NCBI GenBank assembly: GCA_030145265.1
Contig: JAQYWA010000171.1
Span: 1 to 5,215 of the forward strand
DNA: 5,215 nt
Direction: 5' to 3'
Source: Desulfuromonas sp.
Lineage (GTDB): Bacteria; Desulfobacterota; Desulfuromonadia; Desulfuromonadales; Trichloromonadaceae
Shown one piece after another: positions 1-5,215 of the stretch; the stretch's first letter is position 1; the number at the start of each line of letters is the position of its first letter. Made by a program: the position numbers and the translations under genes. The notes under the pieces were generated by a model. It did no database searches and was not told the DNA's origin. It saw only the letters and a program-made list of their open reading frames with translations.

Positions 1-812
1 AGAACCAGCAGCTTGAGGACAATCGCCACCACCCCAAGGGCCAGCGTCGCAGGGGTTAGAGTCAGGGCCACCCCCCAGGGGCAGAACAGGTTGACGATCA
101 ACACCCCGTAGATCAACAATTTGAGCATCGCCGCCCACTCCATCAACGCCAGATGGCGGCCGCTGTATTCGAGGATCATCGCCTCATGGATCATGGTCAG
201 TTCCAGATGGGTGGCGGGGTTATCGACAGGGATGCGCCCGGTTTCTGCCAGCGCTACCAGCACCAGGCCCATGGCGGCAAAGATAAAGGATGGATGAAGC
301 TGAAAAGGGGCGGCAGCGAGGGTTCCGATCATCGTCGAAAGATTGGTGCTGGAGACACTCATTGCCAGGGTGAAGATAGCCAGCAGCATCGCTGGTTCGG
401 CCAGGGAGGCGATGGTCACCTCACGCGACGAGCCCATGCCGCCAAAAGCAGTCCCCACGTCCATTCCGGCCAAGGCCAGAAAAAACCGACCAAGGGCGAA
501 AAAACCGACCAGCACGATGACGTCGGCAATAGCCGAGGTCGGCAGCCCCACAGCCACCAGCGGGATCACCGAACCGGCCAGGGCGGTGACGCTAAAAACA
601 ATGTAGGGGGCCACGCGAAAGATTGGCGAGGCTGGCGTTGCGACCACCGCCTCTTTGCGAAACAGCTTGGCCAAGTCGCGGTAGGGCTGCCAGGGGGGCG
701 GGCCTTGACGGTTTTGCAAGCGGCATTTGACCACTTTGACCCAGCCCGCCAGCAAGGGTGCTGTGGCAACGAAGAGACCGGTCTGCAGCACTGCAAGGAG
801 CCAGCCGTTCAT
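1..812 (-). CDS. hyfC: HyfC/HycD-type membrane subunit (NuoH family) of a hydrogenase-4-like complex, partial
   Basis: This is an integral membrane subunit homologous to HycD/HyfC of formate hydrogenlyase and hydrogenase-4 and to NuoH of complex I. In that family it anchors the peripheral hydrogenase arm to the antiporter-like subunits and forms part of the proton path. I translated 270 codons from ATG at 812..810; the C-terminus lies beyond the left edge. Family members have roughly 305-320 residues, so about 40-50 are missing. Visible features are an N-terminal membrane helix (about residues 4-25), the loop QNRQGPPPWQPYRDLAKLF (33-51), the stretch GMDVGTAFGGMGSSRE (116-131), and the loop ETGRIPVDNPATHLEL (190-205) followed by MIHEAMILEYSG (207-218). 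These last motifs are characteristic of the HyfC/HycD branch rather than true NuoH. Several hydrophobic helices lie between them. The start overlaps the upstream hyfB stop as ATGA, indicating translational coupling; only a weak G-rich Shine-Dalgarno precedes it. No frameshift was seen. An Ehr-type hydrogenase-related complex is the main alternative assignment. Confidence 0.9.
   Translation of the reverse strand, partial: MNGWLLAVLQTGLFVATAPLLAGWVKVVKCRLQNRQGPPPWQPYRDLAKLFRKEAVVATPASPIFRVAPYIVFSVTALAGSVIPLVAVGLPTSAIADVIVLVGFFALGRFFLALAGMDVGTAFGGMGSSREVTIASLAEPAMLLAIFTLAMSVSSTNLSTMIGTLAAAPFQLHPSFIFAAMGLVLVALAETGRIPVDNPATHLELTMIHEAMILEYSGRHLALMEWAAMLKLLIYGVLIVNLFCPWGVALTLTPATLALGVVAIVLKLLV
479..511. 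repeat. 14-base direct repeat inside hyfC, 19-base period
   Basis: GAAAAAACCGACCA occurs perfectly at 479..492 and again at 498..511, five bases apart. On the coding (minus) strand each copy reads TGGTCGGTTTTTTC. The period of 19 is not a multiple of three, so the copies are read in different frames, giving VGFF and GRFF inside one membrane helix (about residues 102-112). Loss of one unit would remove 19 bases and shift the frame. Confidence 0.75.
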
Positions 813-2815
813 ACGATCACCCACAAAAGCAACAGCAGGGTAAAAAAGGAATAGGCGAGATAGACGCGGATGTTTCCCCCCTGGATCCGTGCCACCCGCC
901 GGGCGCTCGCCAGCAGCAGCCGGCCAAGGGGCAGATAGACCTTTTCCCAGGCCCAGTCGCCAACCTGCAAGCGGTAACGGGGTGGCTTTTTGCCCTGCGC
1001 CGGCTCAACCTGTTCAGTGATCGGCCAAGCCGGGCTAAAGATGCGGCGGATCGGCATGCTGAAGGCGGTCGCGGTGTACTGCATGCGCGGTGTCAGCGCG
1101 CCGAAGCCGCAATCCCAGGCCGGGGCCACCCGCACCGGGGTCTTCCGACGCCGCGGGTGAAGCCATAACCAAGCCAGCAGCCAGGCCAGAGCGATGCCGA
1201 GCAAAACCATTGGTGCGCCGTAAGAAGCGCTCAACGGCGCCACCGGCGTCAGCCACAGCCAACCGTGGGCGGTCGCCTCCGGTAACCCGAGGCCAAGCAG
1301 TTGCCGAGGGATCGCACTGAGGGCACCAACCGTCCAGGTTGGCAAAACACCAAAGACCAGGCAGAGCAGCGCCAGCACCCCCTGAGCCACAAGCATCCCC
1401 GGCGCCGCTTCGCGGGCACGGCGCACCTTACGGCTGCGCCCCAGGCCAAGAAAGGCCACGCCAAAAACCTTGACAAAGCAGGCCGCCGCCAGCGCCCCAG
1501 TCAACGCCAGCACTGCTGCCGCCACTGGGATCAGCGAGCCAAGCACCCCGCTGGCCAGCGCCGGGCCCTGCAGTGCTGCCTGAAAGGTCAGCCATTCAGA
1601 AACGAAGCCGTTAAAAGGGGGCAGCGCCGAGATGCTGATGCAGCCGATCAAAAAACAGACCGCAGTCACCGGCATCCGCCCCAGCAATCCGCCCATCTTT
1701 TCCAGATCGTGCTCGTGACTCTGCTGCAAAACCGCACCAGCGCCCAAAAAGAGCAGGCTTTTGAAGAGGGCATGGTTGAGGCAGTGGTACAGCGCGGCAA
1801 CCAGCCCAAGAGCGGCAAGGCCCGGGAGGCCATTGCCGGCGAAGAGCATCGACAGTCCCAGCCCCATGTAGATGATGCCGAGATTTTCAACACTGTGGTA
1901 GGCGAGCAGCCGCTTGAGGTCGTGCTGCATAAGGGCGTAGAGCACGCCAAGAACAGCTGAAGCGCTGCCGACAATCAGGGTCAACACCCCCCACTGCCAC
2001 TGGATGACGCCCAGCAGGTCAAAGGTGAAGCGGATAAAGCCGTAAACCGCCACCTTCAGCATCACCCCGGACATCAGCGCCGAGATGTGTGACGGCGCCA
2101 CCGGATGGGCCTGTGGCAGCCAGACGTGTAGCGGCACCACCCCGGCCTTCATGCCGAAGCCGACGAAGGCCAGAAGAAAGGCGATGGTCGCCCAGCCGTC
2201 GCTTAAAGGAGCGGCCGCCATGGCGGTGAAGCTGAAACCGTCACCGAACCCGGCCAACACTCCAAAGGCCAGCAGGATGCAGATCCCGCCAATCTGCGCC
2301 ATCAGCAGATAAATGAAGGCGGCACTGCGGTTTTCGGTATGTTGGTGTTGAAAGGCCACCAGAAAATAGCTGGAGACCGACATCAGCTCCCAGGCGACCA
2401 TAAAGGAAAAAGCATCGGCGGTCAGCACTAGCAGGTACATGCCGGTCACGAAGGTTCCTGTAAAAAACGTCAGGGGGGCCAACGGCTGGGCGCCGCCCTC
2501 GTACTCGCGCATGTAGGCCGGGGCGTAAATCGCCGCCACGCCGGTCACCAGACCGATGATGAACAGAAAAAATCCGCCAAGGGGGTCGATCTGCAGGTGA
2601 CAGTGAAGCCAGGGAAGGCCGATCGGCAGGATCCGCGCGAAGTGCCCGTTTGTCAAAAGGGCCAAACCCCCGGCAGCCAGCGCAAGGAGCCCCGAGACAC
2701 CAAGCAGAGCACAGGCCAGACCTTTAAAAAGACGCGGATAAGAAAAAAACGGCAGCGGCAGAAGGGAGGAGGTCAGCGCGATCACAACGGCCCATTGGGC
2801 AATCTGTAGGGACAT
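809..2815 (-). CDS. hyfB: HyfB-type antiporter-like membrane subunit of a hydrogenase-4-like complex
   Basis: This is a proton-translocating membrane subunit of the NuoL/M/N and Mrp-antiporter family (Proton_antipo_M domain), closest in layout to HyfB of hydrogenase-4. It should couple the redox reaction of the peripheral arm to ion movement. The protein is 668 residues from ATG at 2815, matching HyfB (about 670) rather than the shorter HycC (about 600). It is hydrophobic throughout, with about 14-16 helices. Expected charged residues sit in conserved contexts: Glu143 in MVAWELMS, Lys223 in GFGMKAGVVPLHVWLPQAHP, Lys254 in GVMLKVAVYGF, Lys352 in NHALFKSLLF and Lys449 in CFVKVFG. The C-terminal part carries the HyfB-type signature WDCGFGALTPRMQYTATAF (567-585) and ends in a final helix. 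A TTG two codons upstream lies within the Shine-Dalgarno, so ATG2815 is preferred. The stop overlaps the hyfC start by 4 bases. It is the first gene of its unit: no HyfA-like iron-sulfur gene precedes it. Ehr-type complexes have similar subunits. Confidence 0.93.
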   Translation of the reverse strand: MSLQIAQWAVVIALTSSLLPLPFFSYPRLFKGLACALLGVSGLLALAAGGLALLTNGHFARILPIGLPWLHCHLQIDPLGGFFLFIIGLVTGVAAIYAPAYMREYEGGAQPLAPLTFFTGTFVTGMYLLVLTADAFSFMVAWELMSVSSYFLVAFQHQHTENRSAAFIYLLMAQIGGICILLAFGVLAGFGDGFSFTAMAAAPLSDGWATIAFLLAFVGFGMKAGVVPLHVWLPQAHPVAPSHISALMSGVMLKVAVYGFIRFTFDLLGVIQWQWGVLTLIVGSASAVLGVLYALMQHDLKRLLAYHSVENLGIIYMGLGLSMLFAGNGLPGLAALGLVAALYHCLNHALFKSLLFLGAGAVLQQSHEHDLEKMGGLLGRMPVTAVCFLIGCISISALPPFNGFVSEWLTFQAALQGPALASGVLGSLIPVAAAVLALTGALAAACFVKVFGVAFLGLGRSRKVRRAREAAPGMLVAQGVLALLCLVFGVLPTWTVGALSAIPRQLLGLGLPEATAHGWLWLTPVAPLSASYGAPMVLLGIALAWLLAWLWLHPRRRKTPVRVAPAWDCGFGALTPRMQYTATAFSMPIRRIFSPAWPITEQVEPAQGKKPPRYRLQVGDWAWEKVYLPLGRLLLASARRVARIQGGNIRVYLAYSFFTLLLLLWVIV

Positions 2816-2820
2816 GCGCA

Positions 2821-2829
2821 ACCTCCCTT
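2821..2829 (-). promoter_or_regulatory. Ribosome binding site that decides the hyfB start
   Basis: On the minus strand AAGGGAGGT precedes the gene, with GGAGG six bases before ATG2815. The in-frame TTG at 2821..2819 overlaps the last base of this site and could not use it. This sets the protein at 668 residues rather than 670. Confidence 0.85.
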
Positions 2830-2912
2830 AGTAAGGATGGCCCCTGTGCCGCGGAATGGGAACCATCAGCAAACCCATGACAATTCAAGCTTCAAGCGAA
2901 TTTACCGGACAT

Positions 2913-2941
2913 TTTAAAACATGATTCCAGCTCTTTGTCAA
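2913..2941 (-). promoter_or_regulatory. Candidate sigma70 promoter for hyfB-hyfC
   Basis: On the minus strand a perfect -35 box TTGACA (2941..2936) is followed, after 17 bases, by TTTAAA (2918..2913), four of six matches to TATAAT. An alternative -10, TAAAAT (2916..2911), matches five of six with a longer 19-base spacer. Transcription would start near 2905, leaving a leader of about 90 bases before hyfB. It lies in an A+T-rich patch, as expected. The assignment is by eye only. Confidence 0.55.
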
Positions 2942-2945
2942 ACCA

Positions 2946-2963
2946 CCGCCAAGGACTTGGCGG
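2946..2963. promoter_or_regulatory. 18-base dyad, operator-like, next to the hyfB -35 box
   Basis: CCGCCAAG and CTTGGCGG form perfect 8-base arms around a central GA. The dyad ends five bases upstream of the -35 box of the hyfB promoter candidate. A possible, weak rightward -35 box (TTGGCG, 2957..2962, with TAACAT at 2981..2986) overlaps it. Such a position suits a dimeric regulator acting on one or both divergent units. The loop is too short and there is no following T-run, so an intrinsic terminator is unlikely. The regulator family is not identifiable from the sequence. Confidence 0.5.
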
Positions 2964-3013
2964 CCATCCGTCTGGCTAAATAACATAACCGTGCGCGGGC
3001 TGCCGAGACTTTG

Positions 3014-3062
3014 CTCTGCCGCGCTCATTGCAGAAGGCTCTCTGCCGAAAATCTTAGCAGAG
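3014..3062. repeat. Cluster of short direct and inverted CTCTGC repeats
   Basis: CTCTGCCG occurs at 3014..3021 and 3040..3047, 26 bases apart start to start. CTCTGC (3040..3045) pairs with GCAGAG (3057..3062) around 11 bases, and TCTGC (3015..3019) pairs with GCAGA (3030..3034) around 10 bases. The cluster lies upstream of the candidate rightward promoter, where activator or repressor sites would be found. The units are short and may be chance. Confidence 0.35.
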
Positions 3063-3097
3063 CGGTGCAGCTAAAGCAATAAAACAACGTCTCCCTG

Positions 3098-3127
3098 TTG
3101 CTTCAGCGACCGTTTCTCGAGTACAGT
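3098..3127 (+). promoter_or_regulatory. Weak candidate promoter for the acyl-CoA synthetase gene
   Basis: TTGCTT (3098..3103) and TACAGT (3122..3127) are separated by 18 bases. They match the sigma70 consensus at three and four of six positions. Transcription would begin around 3134, about 20 bases before the gene. The match is modest; a regulated promoter needing an activator, or another start site within the intergenic region, is equally possible. Confidence 0.3.
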
Positions 3128-3141
3128 ACGGCATTCTGATT

Positions 3142-3150
3142 AAAGAGGTG
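3142..3150 (+). promoter_or_regulatory. Ribosome binding site for the acyl-CoA synthetase gene
   Basis: AAAGAGGTG places GAGG six bases before ATG3155. An in-frame TGA at 3137..3139 rules out any longer protein, so the start is well fixed. Confidence 0.85.
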
Positions 3151-3154
3151 TGCT

Positions 3155-5053
3155 ATGCAAGAAACTCCCCCCGCGACAGTTTTTGGTGTGCTGCTTCGGG
3201 TCTGCCAGCGTTATCCCCGGCAGACCGCTTTCGTTTACCGGGCCGCCGGGACGGAGTTCAGCGTCTCGTACGAAAAGTTCTTCGAAGATGTGCTGCTGCT
3301 GGCCCGCTCTTTCAGCGAAAAGAAAATCGGCCACGGCACCAGGGTCATGGTGCTGTCGGACAACCGCTACGGCTGGATCGTTACCGACATGGCGCTGATG
3401 ACCCTGGGAGCGATCAGTGTTCCCCGGGGGAGCGATACCCCCACCGGCGAGCTGGAATACATCATGACCCACGCGGGCTGCGAATTCCTGGTGGTCGAAA
3501 CCGATGAACTGCTGCAGCGTCACCAGGAGATGACCGCCAGGCTGGATCAGCTGAAAATCACCTTTATCATTGAGGCGGAAAACCGGCACAAGCTGTTCAA
3601 GCCGGTCTACTCCTACCATGATTTGCTCAAGGACCGGACCCTGACGCCGGCCGACATCAGCGAATTCATTGCCCGGGGGAGCCGGATTCAGCCGGAAGAC
3701 ACCCTGACCCTGGTCTACACCTCGGGGACCACCGGAACCCCCAAGGGGGTGGTGCTGTCCCACGCCAACCTGATGCACCAGATCGAGGCGCTTCCCGGTA
3801 TCATCGCCCTCGATCATGAGGACAGCTGGCTGTCGATCCTGCCGCCCTGGCACATCTTCGAGCGCACCGCTGAATACATCGCCATCGCCGCCGGCAGCTG
3901 CATCGTTTACTCGACCCTCAAGACCTTTGCCGACGATCTGGAGCGTTACCGGCCGACCCTGGTCGCCACCGTCCCCCGCCTGTGGGAGGCGCTGTATGGC
4001 AAGATCAACGCCGTGGTCGAAAAGCAGGGGAAACGCAAGGCCCGCATGTTCCGTTCGCTGGTGGCCGCCTCGGCCAGTTTCCGGCGCAATCGGCGGCTGC
4101 TGCGGGATCAGCTCCCCTGTTACCGTAAGCCGTTTTTGTTGATCCGACTGTGGCGTAAGGCGGTTGCCCTCGGCAAGCTGGTGCTGCTCTATCCCACCTA
4201 CCTGCTGGCGCAGAAAAAGCTGGCGCTGGTGCGGCAGAAATTCGGCGGCCGGCTGCGTATCGCCATCAGCGGCGGCGGCAGCCTGCCGGCCTATCTCGAT
4301 GAGTGGATCGACGCGGTGGGGATTCGCATCGTCAATGCCTATGGCATGACTGAATGCGCCCCGGGGATTGCCGGCCGCGGTCTGGACTGCGAGGTGTTCG
4401 GCACCCTCGGCAAGCCGATCTCCGGCACCGAGGTGCGAATTGTCGATGGGCAGGGCAGCGTCCTGCCGGTCGGCAGCGAGGGGGAGGTATGGGTGCGGGG
4501 GCCGCAGCTGACCTCGGGCTATTACAACAACCCTGAAGAAAACCGCAAAGCTTTTACCCCCGCCGGATTTTTCCGCACCGGCGACCTGGGCAAATTCACC
4601 CTGACCGGTGAGCTGGTGCTGGTCGGTCGTTCGAAAGAGATGATCGTGCTGGCCAGCGGCGAAAACGTCGACCCGACCCACATCGAGTCGACCATTACCA
4701 TGCTCCCCTTTGTCAAGGACGCGGTGCTGGTCGGCCAGGATAAGAAGGGACTGGGGGCGTTGATCGTCCCCGACATGGAGAAGCTGCGGGAATTCGTCGG
4801 GGACAAGCTCAGTGCCCTGGTCGTCGAATCGGAGGACTTCCTTCACGACAAGCAGGTCATCGCCCGGGTTAAAAACGAGATCAACCGTCTGCTGCATCCG
4901 CACAAGGGGTTCAAGCCCCATGAACGGCTCAGCGGCATCCGTTTTCTCGAAAAAGAGTTCAAGGCCGGTGAAGAACTCACCAACACCCTCAAAAAGAAGC
5001 GCCACATCATCGAACAGAAATACCGGGAGCTGATCAACAAGCTGCTCGGCTGA
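3155..5053 (+). CDS. Long-chain fatty-acid-CoA ligase (AMP-forming), FadD15/ACSL-like
   Basis: This enzyme of the ANL (AMP-binding) superfamily activates fatty acids in two steps, through an acyl-adenylate and then coenzyme A, feeding beta-oxidation or lipid synthesis. It is likely cytoplasmic and membrane-associated. All core motifs are present in its 632 residues: phosphate-binding loop LVYTSGTTGTPKG (186-198), SGGGSLP (372-378), AYGMTE (395-400), FFRTGDLG (472-479, with ATP-ribose-binding Asp477), hinge region VGRSKEMI (490-497) with SGENVDP (501-507), and the C-terminal TNTLKKKR (609-616) with probable adenylation lysine Lys613. A basic, hydrophobic insertion at about 295-360 and the total length fit the bacterial long-chain/ACSL group better than the shorter E. 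coli FadD type (about 560). There is no signal peptide. It stands alone, divergent from hyfB. The whole gene lacks TTA, CTA and TCA codons, which leaves a long open antisense frame. Chain-length preference cannot be read from the sequence. Confidence 0.93.
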   Translation: MQETPPATVFGVLLRVCQRYPRQTAFVYRAAGTEFSVSYEKFFEDVLLLARSFSEKKIGHGTRVMVLSDNRYGWIVTDMALMTLGAISVPRGSDTPTGELEYIMTHAGCEFLVVETDELLQRHQEMTARLDQLKITFIIEAENRHKLFKPVYSYHDLLKDRTLTPADISEFIARGSRIQPEDTLTLVYTSGTTGTPKGVVLSHANLMHQIEALPGIIALDHEDSWLSILPPWHIFERTAEYIAIAAGSCIVYSTLKTFADDLERYRPTLVATVPRLWEALYGKINAVVEKQGKRKARMFRSLVAASASFRRNRRLLRDQLPCYRKPFLLIRLWRKAVALGKLVLLYPTYLLAQKKLALVRQKFGGRLRIAISGGGSLPAYLDEWIDAVGIRIVNAYGMTECAPGIAGRGLDCEVFGTLGKPISGTEVRIVDGQGSVLPVGSEGEVWVRGPQLTSGYYNNPEENRKAFTPAGFFRTGDLGKFTLTGELVLVGRSKEMIVLASGENVDPTHIESTITMLPFVKDAVLVGQDKKGLGALIVPDMEKLREFVGDKLSALVVESEDFLHDKQVIARVKNEINRLLHPHKGFKPHERLSGIRFLEKEFKAGEELTNTLKKKRHIIEQKYRELINKLLG

Positions 5054-5132
5054 ATAAATTCCCCAGTTATTATTGTTGATGTGTCAGGGGCGGTTCGGCC
5101 GGGAAAATACGCTCCCTGGGACGGCGTGCCGT
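5054..5132. other. Intergenic stretch after the acyl-CoA synthetase gene, no clear terminator
   Basis: The first 30 bases after the stop are A+T-rich. A small perfect inverted repeat, ACGGC-GT-GCCGT (5121..5132), lies further on, but no T-run follows it on either strand, so it is not a convincing intrinsic terminator. I see no promoter or gene that I can support here. Confidence 0.5.
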
Positions 5133-5215
5133 TCAGGTCGTCCACCCCTTAGCCGCCAAGAGCATGGACTGTTCAAGGGCGTCTGTTTCCGATATGCTGT
5201 GCGGTCTGAACCGTA
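5133..5215 (-). CDS. Possible C-terminal end of an unidentified minus-strand gene (weak)
   Basis: A minus-strand frame enters from the right edge and reads 26 codons to TGA at 5135..5133, ending LEQSMLLAAKGWTT. The composition is protein-like, and the gene would converge on the acyl-CoA synthetase gene, with 79 bases between the two stops. Against it, the fragment is very short, uses rare-type codons (AGA, ATA), and I do not recognise it. A plus-strand start at ATG5164 (17 codons, weak AAGAG-like site) competes for the same bases. Confidence 0.2.
   Translation of the reverse strand, partial: RFRPHSISETDALEQSMLLAAKGWTT

Larger units (their letters stand above)
2816..3154. other. 339-base divergent intergenic control region
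   Basis: This gap separates hyfB (leftward) from the acyl-CoA synthetase gene (rightward), so both units must start here. It contains a Shine-Dalgarno for each gene, a sigma70-like promoter on each strand, an 18-base dyad and a cluster of short repeats, each listed separately. It is locally more A+T-rich than the genes (around 2881-2942 and 2976-2990). I looked for a sigma54 -24/-12 signature (GG-N10-GC in TGGCAC/TTGC context) facing hyfB and saw none. No credible small gene was found; two short frames lack ribosome binding sites. Confidence 0.8.

Noticed and set aside
153..854. 233-residue plus-strand open frame
   Set aside because: It lies antisense to hyfC, whose translation gives clear family motifs. 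Its own composition is His/Gln/Gly-rich and not protein-like.
1301..1960. 219-residue plus-strand open frame
   Set aside because: It is antisense to the conserved core of hyfB, with biased Gln/Arg/His composition and no recognisable domain.
2215..2226. 12-base palindrome CCGCCATGGCGG, with arms resembling the intergenic dyad
   Set aside because: It lies inside hyfB over Ala/Met codons, where GC-rich coding sequence readily forms such palindromes. The similarity to the intergenic dyad is limited to CCGCCA.
2921..2983. 20-residue plus-strand frame beginning MIPALCQTTAKDLAAIRLAK
   Set aside because: It has no Shine-Dalgarno, overlaps the hyfB promoter candidate and the dyad, and has no recognisable identity.
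2991..3074. 27-residue plus-strand frame starting with GTG
   Set aside because: There is no ribosome binding site, the start is non-ATG, and the region is explained by the short repeats.
3140..5005. 621-residue minus-strand open frame opposite the acyl-CoA synthetase gene
   Set aside because: It is codon-for-codon the reverse complement of a gene with all catalytic motifs, and is open only because that gene lacks TTA, CTA and TCA. It shows no family motif.
5121..5132. ACGGC-GT-GCCGT inverted repeat as a terminator
   Set aside because: The stem is five base pairs with a two-base loop and no T-run on either side, so it does not meet the usual form of an intrinsic terminator.
5170..5198. Possible rightward promoter (TGTTCA, 17 bases, TATGCT)
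   Set aside because: The -35 box is poor and no downstream gene is visible in the window to support it.

Overview
The window (5215 bases, GC-rich with GC-ending codons) looks like ordinary bacterial chromosome. It has two convincing transcription units that diverge from a 339-base intergenic region. Gene content and style would suit a metabolically versatile anaerobe such as a Desulfuromonas/Geobacter-type bacterium. That placement is inference: nothing here is taxonomically diagnostic.

Left unit, minus strand (1..2815): two overlapping membrane genes of the hydrogenase-4 / formate hydrogenlyase / complex I superfamily. The first is a full-length HyfB-type antiporter-like subunit (NuoL/M/N family). 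The second is a HyfC/HycD-type subunit (NuoH family), cut by the left edge of the window. They share a 4-base ATGA stop/start overlap, so they are almost certainly co-transcribed and translationally coupled. Further subunits (HyfE-, HyfF-, large- and small-subunit types) would be expected beyond the left edge. The window cannot show whether the complex is a real NiFe hydrogenase or one of the hydrogenase-related (Ehr-like) complexes lacking the metal-binding cysteines.

Middle (2816..3154): a divergent control region. It holds a good Shine-Dalgarno and a sigma70-like promoter for the hyfB side, an 18-base dyad directly upstream of that promoter's -35 box, a cluster of short CTCTGCCG/GCAGAG repeats, and a weaker promoter candidate plus a clear Shine-Dalgarno for the right-hand gene.

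Right unit, plus strand (3155..5053): a complete 632-residue long-chain acyl-CoA synthetase of the AMP-forming (ANL) superfamily, with all core motifs present. It activates fatty acids for beta-oxidation or lipid synthesis. No functional link between it and the hydrogenase-like genes is evident; they may simply share a control region.

Right edge (5054..5215): non-coding or the end of another gene. An unidentified minus-strand C-terminus is possible but weak. I saw no tRNA, rRNA, CRISPR, insertion sequence or convincing terminator. I found no strong evidence for an undescribed system. The best second looks are the dyad between the two promoters, the identity of the partly visible complex, and an out-of-frame 14-base repeat inside hyfC.
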